The notes under the pieces were generated by a model. The model saw nothing but the letters and a program-made list of their open reading frames with translations, did no database searches and was not told where the DNA came from. Below, in pieces: positions 23,821 through 37,616 of a stretch of 64,000 nt of DNA. This DNA is from Ascaris suum (taxonomy: Eukaryota > Nematoda > Chromadorea > Rhabditida > Ascarididae), in the NCBI GenBank assembly GCA_013433145.1, contig JACCHR010000032.1, positions 121,383 to 185,382 on the forward strand, written 5' to 3'. The first letter of the stretch is position 1; each line of letters opens with the position of its first letter. The translations under genes were made by a program, and so were the position numbers.

Positions 23821-25792
23821 TTGTAACCGCACCATCTTCGTCCTATTCACCTTAATAGACCAAAACAATTTTTTCCCCATTATTGGTAGCAGGGAGATGA
23901 CGAGGAGAGGAGGGTAGGGAGCTGATGGGAACGTGGACTCAAATTCTTGTTTACTTTCAGGTGGAATTCACCCTTTCGTTGTTGTGCAGCTCTCTGTTCA
24001 TTTCATCATCCTCAATATTGCAACTTTACAGTTCCACCAAATCTGGACGAACCTTCCCATAAATTGAAGCTGTCGGACGTTGCACCAGATATCTCATGGT
24101 CGGCCAACGGAGAATTGCTAGAAGAGGGTCGCGCAAAACGCGGTATTATTCTGGCACCTGGTGGCAAATCGGTGAGTATGCAAACATCTCTTTGATTCAT
24201 CCAGTACAAATGTTTTTGTAGCCACATCATTAAGAATATCGATTCACCGATTTGTTTATCGCTCTATGTTCAAAGCGATATCGCTCAAGAATATCGATTC
24301 ACTCTATGAAACAGGAAGTTAAATGTTCAAAGCGATGGGCACATTATGTTTTTCTCCAGTAAAAATAAAATGTTGCATATTTTCCTGCCAGGTGATTCCT
24401 TATTGTTTCTCAAGTTTAATAGATAAGTGTTTGAAAGGGTGAGTGAAGTTTGAGTTGCAACAACAAGAACGCCATATATCGTCGATTAACATTTACATCA
24501 GCTTTGGTCTTCGATATGCGGGAATTCAGTTTCACGAAGTTCAAACTGTTGATGCTTTTAGCGCCACCATACATGCCCGATCAGCATACAATCGTCACGG
24601 AAACGGTTATCGCAGGGCAACCGTTCAGCGTTTATGATCCAGTATTTTCAGCTCCGCTGCCACAGGTAATGCTCATGTTGAATTACTTTCTTTGATGTTT
24701 ATTGTAGCTGATATATTTGTTCTTTTTAAATCACTTGAACTTCAGCAAGTCCTTCTAAAGCAGCTGTATGAAAAGAAGAGAATTGCAAGATGACGTTTCC
24801 GGCAGTTATTGACAGCCGCAATAATGCTCGCCGCAGTCTTTATATTTATCTTCTGATTAGAAAAACTTGTTTAATGATTTTTAGTGTGTGCACTTAATGT
24901 TTCAGCCTTTCGAAACCGATTTTCAATCTCTGCAAAAGCAACCGATTTTCACTCTCTCTTTGTTCATAACCTCCACTAGGCTCTCATACGTTGAAATAAT
25001 TGACAGTCTCAGATATTATTCTGCTGTAACCGGAAAGCATCTACCTTAATAGAAGCGGCTATAGAGCAATCGTTGAAACTTATGAAATTTTCACCTAATC
25101 ACATTTTAGAAATAATCCACAGCTGTTATTTCTTTTTCACATGCTTCCTCAAAAATTTGTTTACGTTTTAAATTAAATTATTTGATACATGAGATAGATT
25201 TAGAAGGCTGCCAATTGTTCATTTACTGATGTTGAAGGAGTGAATGCGTTAGTGAAAGAATGAGAGCTGGACAGATTGATATTCTCTTATTTCATTTGAG
25301 ATAACACGGCATTTGAACGGTCGTCCGAATCGCTGACGGTGGTCCCAATATTCACCTATCCGACGATGAAAACGTCGTTTGCTTATTCTGCAGTCGCGAA
25401 CAACGGATGCAGGCGGTAATAAATGCGTCGCGGGGAACCAGCTGGAGAATCGTCAAAAACTTCCAAGTGTAATTGCTAGGTATGTTAGTTTTGAAAACAA
25501 TGCACTGAAATAAAACTGCGTTGGAAATTCGTGGTTTTTCCGGAATAAATTGACATAGATGAATCTTTTAAATCATGAAATCTACTCCAGTTGATGTCTG
25601 TTTAGTTGACATAAAACCCATGGATATTTTCGATCGAACCTAATGAAAAACTCGGCTCTAGCTGTTTTTATTGACTCTTTCTGCTTGCACACACCAAACT
25701 GTGCATATCTTTCAAACATGCTTTCTTTGTTGTGTGCCATTCGCACCGCACAACGCTTTCATTACTTCCTAATTTTGTTAAAATGCGCAACC
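23821..25792 (+). repeat. Unit 13 (1,972 bp)
   Basis: First unit with gaccaaaac since unit 1, and first with an insertion after block C: tcgtgg is followed by tttttccgg (9 bp) before aataaa. Exon blocks: A 23961-24171, B 24449-24665, C 25301-25479. Confidence 0.95.
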
Positions 25793-27755
25793 TTGTAACC
25801 GCACCATCTTCGTCCTATTCACCTTAATAGACCAAAACAATTTTTTCCCCATTATTGGTAGCAGGGAGATGACGAGGAGAGGAGGGTAGGGAGCTGATGG
25901 GAACGTGGACTCAAATTCTTGTTTACTTTCAGGTGGAATTCACCCTTTCGTTGTTGTGCAGCTCTCTGTTCATTTCATCATCCTCAATATTGCAACTTTA
26001 CAGTTCCACCAAATCTGGACGAACCTTCCCATAAATTGAAGCTGTCGGACGTTGCACCAGATATCTCATGGTCGGCCAACGGAGAATTGCTAGAAGAGGG
26101 TCGCGCAAAACGCGGTATTATTCTGGCACCTGGTGGCAAATCGGTGAGTATGCAAACATCTCTTTGATTCATCCAGTACAAATGTTTTTGTAGCCACATC
26201 ATTAAGAATATCGATTCACCGATTTGTTTATCGCTCTATGTTCAAAGCGATATCGCTCAAGAATATCGATTCACTCTATGAAACAGGAAGTTAAATGTTC
26301 AAAGCGATGGGCACATTATGTTTTTCTCCAGTAAAAATAAAATGTTGCATATTTTCCTGCCAGGTGATTCCTTATTGTTTCTCAAGTTTAATAGATAAGT
26401 GTTTGAAAGGGTGAGTGAAGTTTGAGTTGCAACAACAAGAACGCCATATATCGTCGATTAACATTTACATCAGCTTTGGTCTTCGATATGCGGGAATTCA
26501 GTTTCACGAAGTTCAAACTGTTGATGCTTTTAGCGCCACCATACATGCCCGATCAGCATACAATCGTCACGGAAACGGTTATCGCAGGGCAACCGTTCAG
26601 CGTTTATGATCCAGTATTTTCAGCTCCGCTGCCACAGGTAATGCTCATGTTGAATTACTTTCTTTGATGTTTATTGTAGCTGATATATTTGTTCTTTTTA
26701 AATCACTTGAACTTCAGCAAGTCCTTCTAAAGCAGCTGTATGAAAAGAAGAGAATTGCAAGATGACGTTTCCGGCAGTTATTGACAGCCGCAATAATGCT
26801 CGCCGCAGTCTTTATATTTATCTTCTGATTAGAAAAACTTGTTTAATGATTTTTAGTGTGTGCACTTAATGTTTCAGCCTTTCGAAACCGATTTTCAATC
26901 TCTGCAAAAGCAACCGATTTTCACTCTCTCTTTGTTCATAACCTCCACTAGGCTCTCATACGTTGAAATAATTGACAGTCTCAGATATTATTCTGCTGTA
27001 ACCGGAAAGCATCTACCTTAATAGAAGCGGCTATAGAGCAATCGTTGAAACTTATGAAATTTTCACCTAATCACATTTTAGAAATAATCCACAGCTGTTA
27101 TTTCTTTTTCACATGCTTCCTCAAAAATTTGTTTACGTTTTAAATTAAATTATTTGATACATGAGATAGATTTAGAAGGCTGCCAATTGTTCATTTACTG
27201 ATGTTGAAGGAGTGAATGCGTTAGTGAAAGAATGAGAGCTGGACAGATTGATATTCTCTTATTTCATTTGAGATAACACGGCATTTGAACGGTCGTCCGA
27301 ATCGCTGACGGTGGTCCCAATATTCACCTATCCGACGATGAAAACGTCGTTTGCTTATTCTGCAGTCGCGAACAACGGATGCAGGCGGTAATAAATGCGT
27401 CGCGGGGAACCAGCTGGAGAATCGTCAAAAACTTCCAAGTGTAATTGCTAGGTATGTTAGTTTTGAAAACAATGCACTGAAATAAAACTGCGTTGGAAAT
27501 TCGTGGAATAAATTGACATAGATGAATCTTTTAAATCATGAAATCTACTCCAGTTGATGTCTGTTTAGTTGACATAAAACCCATGGATATTTTCGATCGA
27601 ACCTAATGAAAAACTCGGCTCTAGCTGTTTTTATTGACTCTTTCTGCTTGCACACACCAAACTGTGCATATCTTTCAAACATGCTTTCTTTGTTGTGTGC
27701 CATTCGCACCGCACAACGCTTTCATTACTTCCTAATTTTGTTAAAATGCGCAACC
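25793..27755 (+). repeat. Unit 14 (1,963 bp)
   Basis: Lacks the tttttccgg insertion although units 13 and 15 on both sides have it. It has attcaccgattt with one C missing. Exon blocks: A 25933-26143, B 26421-26637, C 27273-27451. Confidence 0.95.
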
Positions 27756-29728
27756 TTGTAACCGCACCATCTTCGTCCTATTCACCTTAATAGACCAAAA
27801 CAATTTTTTCCCCATTATTGGTAGCAGGGAGATGACGAGGAGAGGAGGGTAGGGAGCTGATGGGAACGTGGACTCAAATTCTTGTTTACTTTCAGGTGGA
27901 ATTCACCCTTTCGTTGTTGTGCAGCTCTCTGTTCATTTCATCATCCTCAATATTGCAACTTTACAGTTCCACCAAATCTGGACGAACCTTCCCATAAATT
28001 GAAGCTGTCGGACGTTGCACCAGATATCTCATGGTCGGCCAACGGAGAATTGCTAGAAGAGGGTCGCGCAAAACGCGGTATTATTCTGGCACCTGGTGGC
28101 AAATCGGTGAGTATGCAAACATCTCTTTGATTCATCCAGTACAAATGTTTTTGTAGCCACATCATTAAGAATATCGATTCACCGATTTGTTTATCGCTCT
28201 ATGTTCAAAGCGATATCGCTCAAGAATATCGATTCACTCTATGAAACAGGAAGTTAAATGTTCAAAGCGATGGGCACATTATGTTTTTCTCCAGTAAAAA
28301 TAAAATGTTGCATATTTTCCTGCCAGGTGATTCCTTATTGTTTCTCAAGTTTAATAGATAAGTGTTTGAAAGGGTGAGTGAAGTTTGAGTTGCAACAACA
28401 AGAACGCCATATATCGTCGATTAACATTTACATCAGCTTTGGTCTTCGATATGCGGGAATTCAGTTTCACGAAGTTCAAACTGTTGATGCTTTTAGCGCC
28501 ACCATACATGCCCGATCAGCATACAATCGTCACGGAAACGGTTATCGCAGGGCAACCGTTCAGCGTTTATGATCCAGTATTTTCAGCTCCGCTGCCACAG
28601 GTAATGCTCATGTTGAATTACTTTCTTTGATGTTTATTGTAGCTGATATATTTGTTCTTTTTAAATCACTTGAACTTCAGCAAGTCCTTCTAAAGCAGCT
28701 GTATGAAAAGAAGAGAATTGCAAGATGACGTTTCCGGCAGTTATTGACAGCCGCAATAATGCTCGCCGCAGTCTTTATATTTATCTTCTGATTAGAAAAA
28801 CTTGTTTAATGATTTTTAGTGTGTGCACTTAATGTTTCAGCCTTTCGAAACCGATTTTCAATCTCTGCAAAAGCAACCGATTTTCACTCTCTCTTTGTTC
28901 ATAACCTCCACTAGGCTCTCATACGTTGAAATAATTGACAGTCTCAGATATTATTCTGCTGTAACCGGAAAGCATCTACCTTAATAGAAGCGGCTATAGA
29001 GCAATCGTTGAAACTTATGAAATTTTCACCTAATCACATTTTAGAAATAATCCACAGCTGTTATTTCTTTTTCACATGCTTCCTCAAAAATTTGTTTACG
29101 TTTTAAATTAAATTATTTGATACATGAGATAGATTTAGAAGGCTGCCAATTGTTCATTTACTGATGTTGAAGGAGTGAATGCGTTAGTGAAAGAATGAGA
29201 GCTGGACAGATTGATATTCTCTTATTTCATTTGAGATAACACGGCATTTGAACGGTCGTCCGAATCGCTGACGGTGGTCCCAATATTCACCTATCCGACG
29301 ATGAAAACGTCGTTTGCTTATTCTGCAGTCGCGAACAACGGATGCAGGCGGTAATAAATGCGTCGCGGGGAACCAGCTGGAGAATCGTCAAAAACTTCCA
29401 AGTGTAATTGCTAGGTATGTTAGTTTTGAAAACAATGCACTGAAATAAAACTGCGTTGGAAATTCGTGGTTTTTCCGGGAATAAATTGACATAGATGAAT
29501 CTTTTAAATCATGAAATCTACTCCAGTTGATGTCTGTTTAGTTGACATAAAACCCATGGATATTTTCGATCGAACCTAATGAAAAACTCGGCTCTAGCTG
29601 TTTTTATTGACTCTTTCTGCTTGCACACACCAAACTGTGCATATCTTTCAAACATGCTTTCTTTGTTGTGTGCCATTCGCACCGCACAACGCTTTCATTA
29701 CTTCCTAATTTTGTTAAAATGCGCAACC
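27756..29728 (+). repeat. Unit 15 (1,973 bp)
   Basis: Carries the 10-bp form tttttccggg at about 29470, the form in nearly all later units. attcaccgattt lacks one C. Exon blocks: A 27896-28106, B 28384-28600, C 29236-29414. Confidence 0.95.
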
Positions 29729-31702
29729 TTGTAACCGCACCATCTTCGTCCTATTCACCTTAATAGACCAAAACAATTTTTTCCCCATTATTGGTAGCAG
29801 GGAGATGACGAGGAGAGGAGGGTAGGGAGCTGATGGGAACGTGGACTCAAATTCTTGTTTACTTTCAGGTGGAATTCACCCTTTCGTTGTTGTGCAGCTC
29901 TCTGTTCATTTCATCATCCTCAATATTGCAACTTTACAGTTCCACCAAATCTGGACGAACCTTCCCATAAATTGAAGCTGTCGGACGTTGCACCAGATAT
30001 CTCATGGTCGGCCAACGGAGAATTGCTAGAAGAGGGTCGCGCAAAACGCGGTATTATTCTGGCACCTGGTGGCAAATCGGTGAGTATGCAAACATCTCTT
30101 TGATTCATCCAGTACAAATGTTTTTGTAGCCACATCATTAAGAATATCGATTCACCCGATTTGTTTATCGCTCTATGTTCAAAGCGATATCGCTCAAGAA
30201 TATCGATTCACTCTATGAAACAGGAAGTTAAATGTTCAAAGCGATGGGCACATTATGTTTTTCTCCAGTAAAAATAAAATGTTGCATATTTTCCTGCCAG
30301 GTGATTCCTTATTGTTTCTCAAGTTTAATAGATAAGTGTTTGAAAGGGTGAGTGAAGTTTGAGTTGCAACAACAAGAACGCCATATATCGTCGATTAACA
30401 TTTACATCAGCTTTGGTCTTCGATATGCGGGAATTCAGTTTCACGAAGTTCAAACTGTTGATGCTTTTAGCGCCACCATACATGCCCGATCAGCATACAA
30501 TCGTCACGGAAACGGTTATCGCAGGGCAACCGTTCAGCGTTTATGATCCAGTATTTTCAGCTCCGCTGCCACAGGTAATGCTCATGTTGAATTACTTTCT
30601 TTGATGTTTATTGTAGCTGATATATTTGTTCTTTTTAAATCACTTGAACTTCAGCAAGTCCTTCTAAAGCAGCTGTATGAAAAGAAGAGAATTGCAAGAT
30701 GACGTTTCCGGCAGTTATTGACAGCCGCAATAATGCTCGCCGCAGTCTTTATATTTATCTTCTGATTAGAAAAACTTGTTTAATGATTTTTAGTGTGTGC
30801 ACTTAATGTTTCAGCCTTTCGAAACCGATTTTCAATCTCTGCAAAAGCAACCGATTTTCACTCTCTCTTTGTTCATAACCTCCACTAGGCTCTCATACGT
30901 TGAAATAATTGACAGTCTCAGATATTATTCTGCTGTAACCGGAAAGCATCTACCTTAATAGAAGCGGCTATAGAGCAATCGTTGAAACTTATGAAATTTT
31001 CACCTAATCACATTTTAGAAATAATCCACAGCTGTTATTTCTTTTTCACATGCTTCCTCAAAAATTTGTTTACGTTTTAAATTAAATTATTTGATACATG
31101 AGATAGATTTAGAAGGCTGCCAATTGTTCATTTACTGATGTTGAAGGAGTGAATGCGTTAGTGAAAGAATGAGAGCTGGACAGATTGATATTCTCTTATT
31201 TCATTTGAGATAACACGGCATTTGAACGGTCGTCCGAATCGCTGACGGTGGTCCCAATATTCACCTATCCGACGATGAAAACGTCGTTTGCTTATTCTGC
31301 AGTCGCGAACAACGGATGCAGGCGGTAATAAATGCGTCGCGGGGAACCAGCTGGAGAATCGTCAAAAACTTCCAAGTGTAATTGCTAGGTATGTTAGTTT
31401 TGAAAACAATGCACTGAAATAAAACTGCGTTGGAAATTCGTGGTTTTTCCGGGAATAAATTGACATAGATGAATCTTTTAAATCATGAAATCTACTCCAG
31501 TTGATGTCTGTTTAGTTGACATAAAACCCATGGATATTTTCGATCGAACCTAATGAAAAACTCGGCTCTAGCTGTTTTTATTGACTCTTTCTGCTTGCAC
31601 ACACCAAACTGTGCATATCTTTCAAACATGCTTTCTTTGTTGTGTGCCATTCGCACCGCACAACGCTTTCATTACTTCCTAATTTTGTTAAAATGCGCAA
31701 CC
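29729..31702 (+). repeat. Unit 16 (1,974 bp)
   Basis: Carries the 10-bp insertion and has attcacccgattt restored. Exon blocks: A 29869-30079, B 30358-30574, C 31210-31388. Confidence 0.95.
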
Positions 31703-33668
31703 TTGTAACCGCACCATCTTCGTCCTATTCACCTTAATAGACCAAAACAATTTTTTCCCCATTATTGGTAGCAGGGAGATGACGAGGAGAGGAGGGTAGG
31801 GAGCTGATGGGAACGTGGACTCAAATTCTTGTTTACTTTCAGGTGGAATTCACCCTTTCGTTGTTGTGCAGCTCTCTGTTCATTTCATCATCCTCAATAT
31901 TGCAACTTTACAGTTCCACCAAATCTGGACGAACCTTCCCATAAATTGAAGCTGTCGGACGTTGCACCAGATATCTCATGGTCGGCCAACGGACAATTGC
32001 TAGAAGAGGGTCGCGCAAAACGCGGTATTATTCTGGCACCTGGTGGCAAATCGGTGAGTATGCAAACATCTCTTTGATTCATCCAGTACAAATGTTTTTG
32101 TAGCCACATCATTAAGAATATCGATTCACCCGATTTGTTTATCGCTCTATGTTCAAAGCGATATCGCTCAAGAATATCGATTCACTCTATGAAACAGGAA
32201 GTTAAATGTTCAAAGCGATGGGCACATTATGTTTTTCTCCAGTAAAAATAAAATGTTGCATATTTTCCTGCCAGGTGATTCCTTATTGTTTCTCAAGTTT
32301 AATAGATAAGTGTTTGAAAGGGTGAGTGAAGTTTGAGTTGCAACAACAAGAACGCCATATATCGTCGATTAACATTTACATCAGCTTTGGTCTTCGATAT
32401 GCGGGAATTCAGTTTCACGAAGTTCAAACTGTTGATGCTTTTAGCGCCACCATACATGCCCGATCAGCATACAATCGTCACGGAAACGGTTATCGCAGGG
32501 CAACCGTTCAGCGTTTATGATCCAGTATTTTCAGCTCCGCTGCCACAGGTAATGCTCATGTTGAATTACTTTCTTTGATGTTTATTGTAGCTGATATATT
32601 TGTTCTTTTTAAATCACTTGAACTTCAGCAAGTCCTTCTAAAGCAGCTGTATGAAAAGAAGAGAATTGCAAGATGACGTTTCCGGCAGTTATTGACAGCC
32701 GCAATAATGCTCGCCGCAGTCTTTATATTTATCTTCTGATTAGAAAAACTTGTTTAATGATTTTTAGTGTGTGCACTTAATGTTTCAGCCTTTCGAAACC
32801 GATTTTCAATCTCTGCAAAAGCAACCGATTTTCACTCTCTCTTTGTTCATAACCTCCACTAGGCTCTCATACGTTGAAATAATTGACAGTCTCAGATATT
32901 ATTCTGCTGTAACCGGAAAGCATCTACCTTAATAGAAGCGGCTATAGAGCAATCGTTGAAACTTATGAAATTTTCACCTAATCACATTTTAGAAATAATC
33001 CACAGCTGTTATTTCTTTTTCACATGCTTCCTCAAAAATTTGTTTTATTAAATTATTTGATACATGAGATAGATTTAGAAGGCTGCCAATTGTTCATTTA
33101 CTGATGTTGAAGGAGTGAATGCGTTAGTGAAAGAATGAGAGCTGGACAGATTGATATTCTCTTATTTCATTTGAGATAACACGGCATTTGAACGGTCGTC
33201 CGAATCGCTGACGGTGGTCCCAATATTCACCTATCCGACGATGAAAACGTCGTTTGCTTATTCTGCAGTCGCGAACAACGGATGCAGGCGGTAATAAATG
33301 CGTCGCGGGGAACCAGCTGGAGAATCGTCAAAAACTTCCAAGTGTAATTGCTAGGTATGTTAGTTTTGAAAACAATGCACTGAAATAAAACTGCGTTGGA
33401 AATTCGTGGTTTTTCCGGGAATAAATTGACATAGATGAATCTTTTAAATCATGAAATCTACTCCAGTTGATGTCTGTTTAGTTGACATAAAACCCATGGA
33501 TATTTTCGATCGAACCTAATGAAAAACTCGGCTCTAGCTGTTTTTATTGACTCTTTCTGCTTGCACACACCAAACTGTGCATATCTTTCAAACATGCTTT
33601 CTTTGTTGTGTGCCATTCGCACCGCACAACGCTTTCATTACTTCCTAATTTTGTTAAAATGCGCAACC
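31703..33668 (+). repeat. Unit 17 (1,966 bp)
   Basis: First unit with gacaattg in block A (Glu to Gln in NGELLEE). The AT tract is shortened to tttgttttattaaatt, a form otherwise seen only in unit 20. Exon blocks: A 31843-32053, B 32332-32548, C 33176-33354. Confidence 0.95.
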
Positions 33669-35642
33669 TTGTAACCGCACCATCTTCGTCCTATTCACCT
33701 TAATAGACCAAAACAATTTTTTCCCCATTATTGGTAGCAGGGAGATGACGAGGAGAGGAGGGTAGGGAGCTGATGGGAACGTGGACTCAAATTCTTGTTT
33801 ACTTTCAGGTGGAATTCACCCTTTCGTTGTTGTGCAGCTCTCTGTTCATTTCATCATCCTCAATATTGCAACTTTACAGTTCCACCAAATCTGGACGAAC
33901 CTTCCCATAAATTGAAGCTGTCGGACGTTGCACCAGATATCTCATGGTCGGCCAACGGAGAATTGCTAGAAGAGGGTCGCGCAAAACGCGGTATTATTCT
34001 GGCACCTGGTGGCAAATCGGTGAGTATGCAAACATCTCTTTGATTCATCCAGTACAAATGTTTTTGTAGCCACATCATTAAGAATATCGATTCATCCGAT
34101 TTGTTTATCGCTCTATGTTCAAAGCGATATCGCTCAAGAATATCGATTCACTCTATGAAACAGGAAGTTAAATGTTCAAAGCGATGGGCACATTATGTTT
34201 TTCTCCAGTAAAAATAAAATGTTGCATATTTTCCTGCCAGGTGATTCCTTATTGTTTCTCAAGTTTAATAGATAAGTGTTTGAAAGGGTGAGTGAAGTTT
34301 GAGTTGCAACAACAAGAACGCCATATATCGTCGATTAACATTTACATCAGCTTTGGTCTTCGATATGCGGGAATTCAGTTTCACGAAGTTCAAACTGTTG
34401 ATGCTTTTAGCGCCACCATACATGCCCGATCAGCATACAATCGTCACGGAAACGGTTATCGCAGGGCAACCGTTCAGCGTTTATGATCCAGTATTTTCAG
34501 CTCCGCTGCCACAGGTAATGCTCATGTTGAATTACTTTCTTTGATGTTTATTGTAGCTGATATATTTGTTCTTTTTAAATCACTTGAACTTCAGCAAGTC
34601 CTTCTAAAGCAGCTGTATGAAAAGAAGAGAATTGCAAGATGACGTTTCCGGCAGTTATTGACAGCCGCAATAATGCTCGCCGCAGTCTTTATATTTATCT
34701 TCTGATTAGAAAAACTTGTTTAATGATTTTTAGTGTGTGCACTTAATGTTTCAGCCTTTCGAAACCGATTTTCAATCTCTGCAAAAGCAACCGATTTTCA
34801 CTCTCTCTTTGTTCATAACCTCCACTAGGCTCTCATACGTTGAAATAATTGACAGTCTCAGATATTATTCTGCTGTAACCGGAAAGCATCTACCTTAATA
34901 GAAGCGGCTATAGAGCAATCGTTGAAACTTATGAAATTTTCACCTAATCACATTTTAGAAATAATCCACAGCTGTTATTTCTTTTTCACATGCTTCCTCA
35001 AAAATTTGTTTACGTTTTAAATTAAATTATTTGATACATGAGATAGATTTAGAAGGCTGCCAATTGTTCATTTACTGATGTTGAAGGAGTGAATGCGTTA
35101 GTGAAAGAATGAGAGCTGGACAGATTGATATTCTCTTATTTCATTTGAGATAACACGGCATTTGAACGGTCGTCCGAATCGCTGACGGTGGTCCCAATAT
35201 TCACCTATCCGACGATGAAAACGTCGTTTGCTTATTCTGCAGTCGCGAACAACGGATGCAGGCGGTAATAAATGCGTCGCGGGGAACCAGCTGGAGAATC
35301 GTCAAAAACTTCCAAGTGTAATTGCTAGGTATGTTAGTTTTGAAAACAATGCACTGAAATAAAACTGCGTTGGAAATTCGTGGTTTTTCCGGGAATAAAT
35401 TGACATAGATGAATCTTTTAAATCATGAAATCTACTCCAGTTGATGTCTGTTTAGTTGACATAAAACCCATGGATATTTTCGATCGAACCTAATGAAAAA
35501 CTCGGCTCTAGCTGTTTTTATTGACTCTTTCTGCTTGCACACACCAAACTGTGCATATCTTTCAAACATGCTTTCTTTGTTGTGTGCCATTCGCACCGCA
35601 CAACGCTTTCATTACTTCCTAATTTTGTTAAAATGCGCAACC
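33669..35642 (+). repeat. Unit 18 (1,974 bp)
   Basis: Block A returns to Glu and the AT tract to the full form. First unit with attcatccgattt. Exon blocks: A 33809-34019, B 34298-34514, C 35150-35328. Confidence 0.95.
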
Positions 35643-37616
35643 TTGTAACCGCACCATCTTCGTCCTATTCACCTTAATAGACCAAAACAATTTTTTCCCC
35701 ATTATTGGTAGCAGGGAGATGACGAGGAGAGGAGGGTAGGGAGCTGATGGGAACGTGGACTCAAATTCTTGTTTACTTTCAGGTGGAATTCACCCTTTCG
35801 TTGTTGTGCAGCTCTCTGTTCATTTCATCATCCTCAATATTGCAACTTTACAGTTCCACCAAATCTGGACGAACCTTCCCATAAATTGAAGCTGTCGGAC
35901 GTTGCACCAGATATCTCATGGTCGGCCAACGGAGAATTGCTAGAAGAGGGTCGCGCAAAACGCGGTATTATTCTGGCACCTGGTGGCAAATCGGTGAGTA
36001 TGCAAACATCTCTTTGATTCATCCAGTACAAATGTTTTTGTAGCCACATCATTAAGAATATCGATTCATCCGATTTGTTTATCGCTCTATGTTCAAAGCG
36101 ATATCGCTCAAGAATATCGATTCACTCTATGAAACAGGAAGTTAAATGTTCAAAGCGATGGGCACATTATGTTTTTCTCCAGTAAAAATAAAATGTTGCA
36201 TATTTTCCTGCCAGGTGATTCCTTATTGTTTCTCAAGTTTAATAGATAAGTGTTTGAAAGGGTGAGTGAAGTTTGAGTTGCAACAACAAGAACGCCATAT
36301 ATCGTCGATTAACATTTACATCAGCTTTGGTCTTCGATATGCGGGAATTCAGTTTCACGAAGTTCAAACTGTTGATGCTTTTAGCGCCACCATACATGCC
36401 CGATCAGCATACAATCGTCACGGAAACGGTTATCGCAGGGCAACCGTTCAGCGTTTATGATCCAGTATTTTCAGCTCCGCTGCCACAGGTAATGCTCATG
36501 TTGAATTACTTTCTTTGATGTTTATTGTAGCTGATATATTTGTTCTTTTTAAATCACTTGAACTTCAGCAAGTCCTTCTAAAGCAGCTGTATGAAAAGAA
36601 GAGAATTGCAAGATGACGTTTCCGGCAGTTATTGACAGCCGCAATAATGCTCGCCGCAGTCTTTATATTTATCTTCTGATTAGAAAAACTTGTTTAATGA
36701 TTTTTAGTGTGTGCACTTAATGTTTCAGCCTTTCGAAACCGATTTTCAATCTCTGCAAAAGCAACCGATTTTCACTCTCTCTTTGTTCATAACCTCCACT
36801 AGGCTCTCATACGTTGAAATAATTGACAGTCTCAGATATTATTCTGCTGTAACCGGAAAGCATCTACCTTAATAGAAGCGGCTATAGAGCAATCGTTGAA
36901 ACTTATGAAATTTTCACCTAATCACATTTTAGAAATAATCCACAGCTGTTATTTCTTTTTCACATGCTTCCTCAAAAATTTGTTTACGTTTTAAATTAAA
37001 TTATTTGATACATGAGATAGATTTAGAAGGCTGCCAATTGTTCATTTACTGATGTTGAAGGAGTGAATGCGTTAGTGAAAGAATGAGAGCTGGACAGATT
37101 GATATTCTCTTATTTCATTTGAGATAACACGGCATTTGAACGGTCGTCCGAATCGCTGACGGTGGTCCCAATATTCACCTATCCGACGATGAAAACGTCG
37201 TTTGCTTATTCTGCAGTCGCGAACAACGGATGCAGGCGGTAATAAATGCGTCGCGGGGAACCAGCTGGAGAATCGTCAAAAACTTCCAAGTGTAATTGCT
37301 AGGTATGTTAGTTTTGAAAACAATGCACTGAAATAAAACTGCGTTGGAAATTCGTGGTTTTTCCGGGAATAAATTGACATAGATGAATCTTTTAAATCAT
37401 GAAATCTACTCCAGTTGATGTCTGTTTAGTTGACATAAAACCCATGGATATTTTCGATCGAACCTAATGAAAAACTCGGCTCTAGCTGTTTTTATTGACT
37501 CTTTCTGCTTGCACACACCAAACTGTGCATATCTTTCAAACATGCTTTCTTTGTTGTGTGCCATTCGCACCGCACAACGCTTTCATTACTTCCTAATTTT
37601 GTTAAAATGCGCAACC
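35643..37616 (+). repeat. Unit 19 (1,974 bp)
   Basis: No difference from unit 18 was noticed. Exon blocks: A 35783-35993, B 36272-36488, C 37124-37302. Confidence 0.95.
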
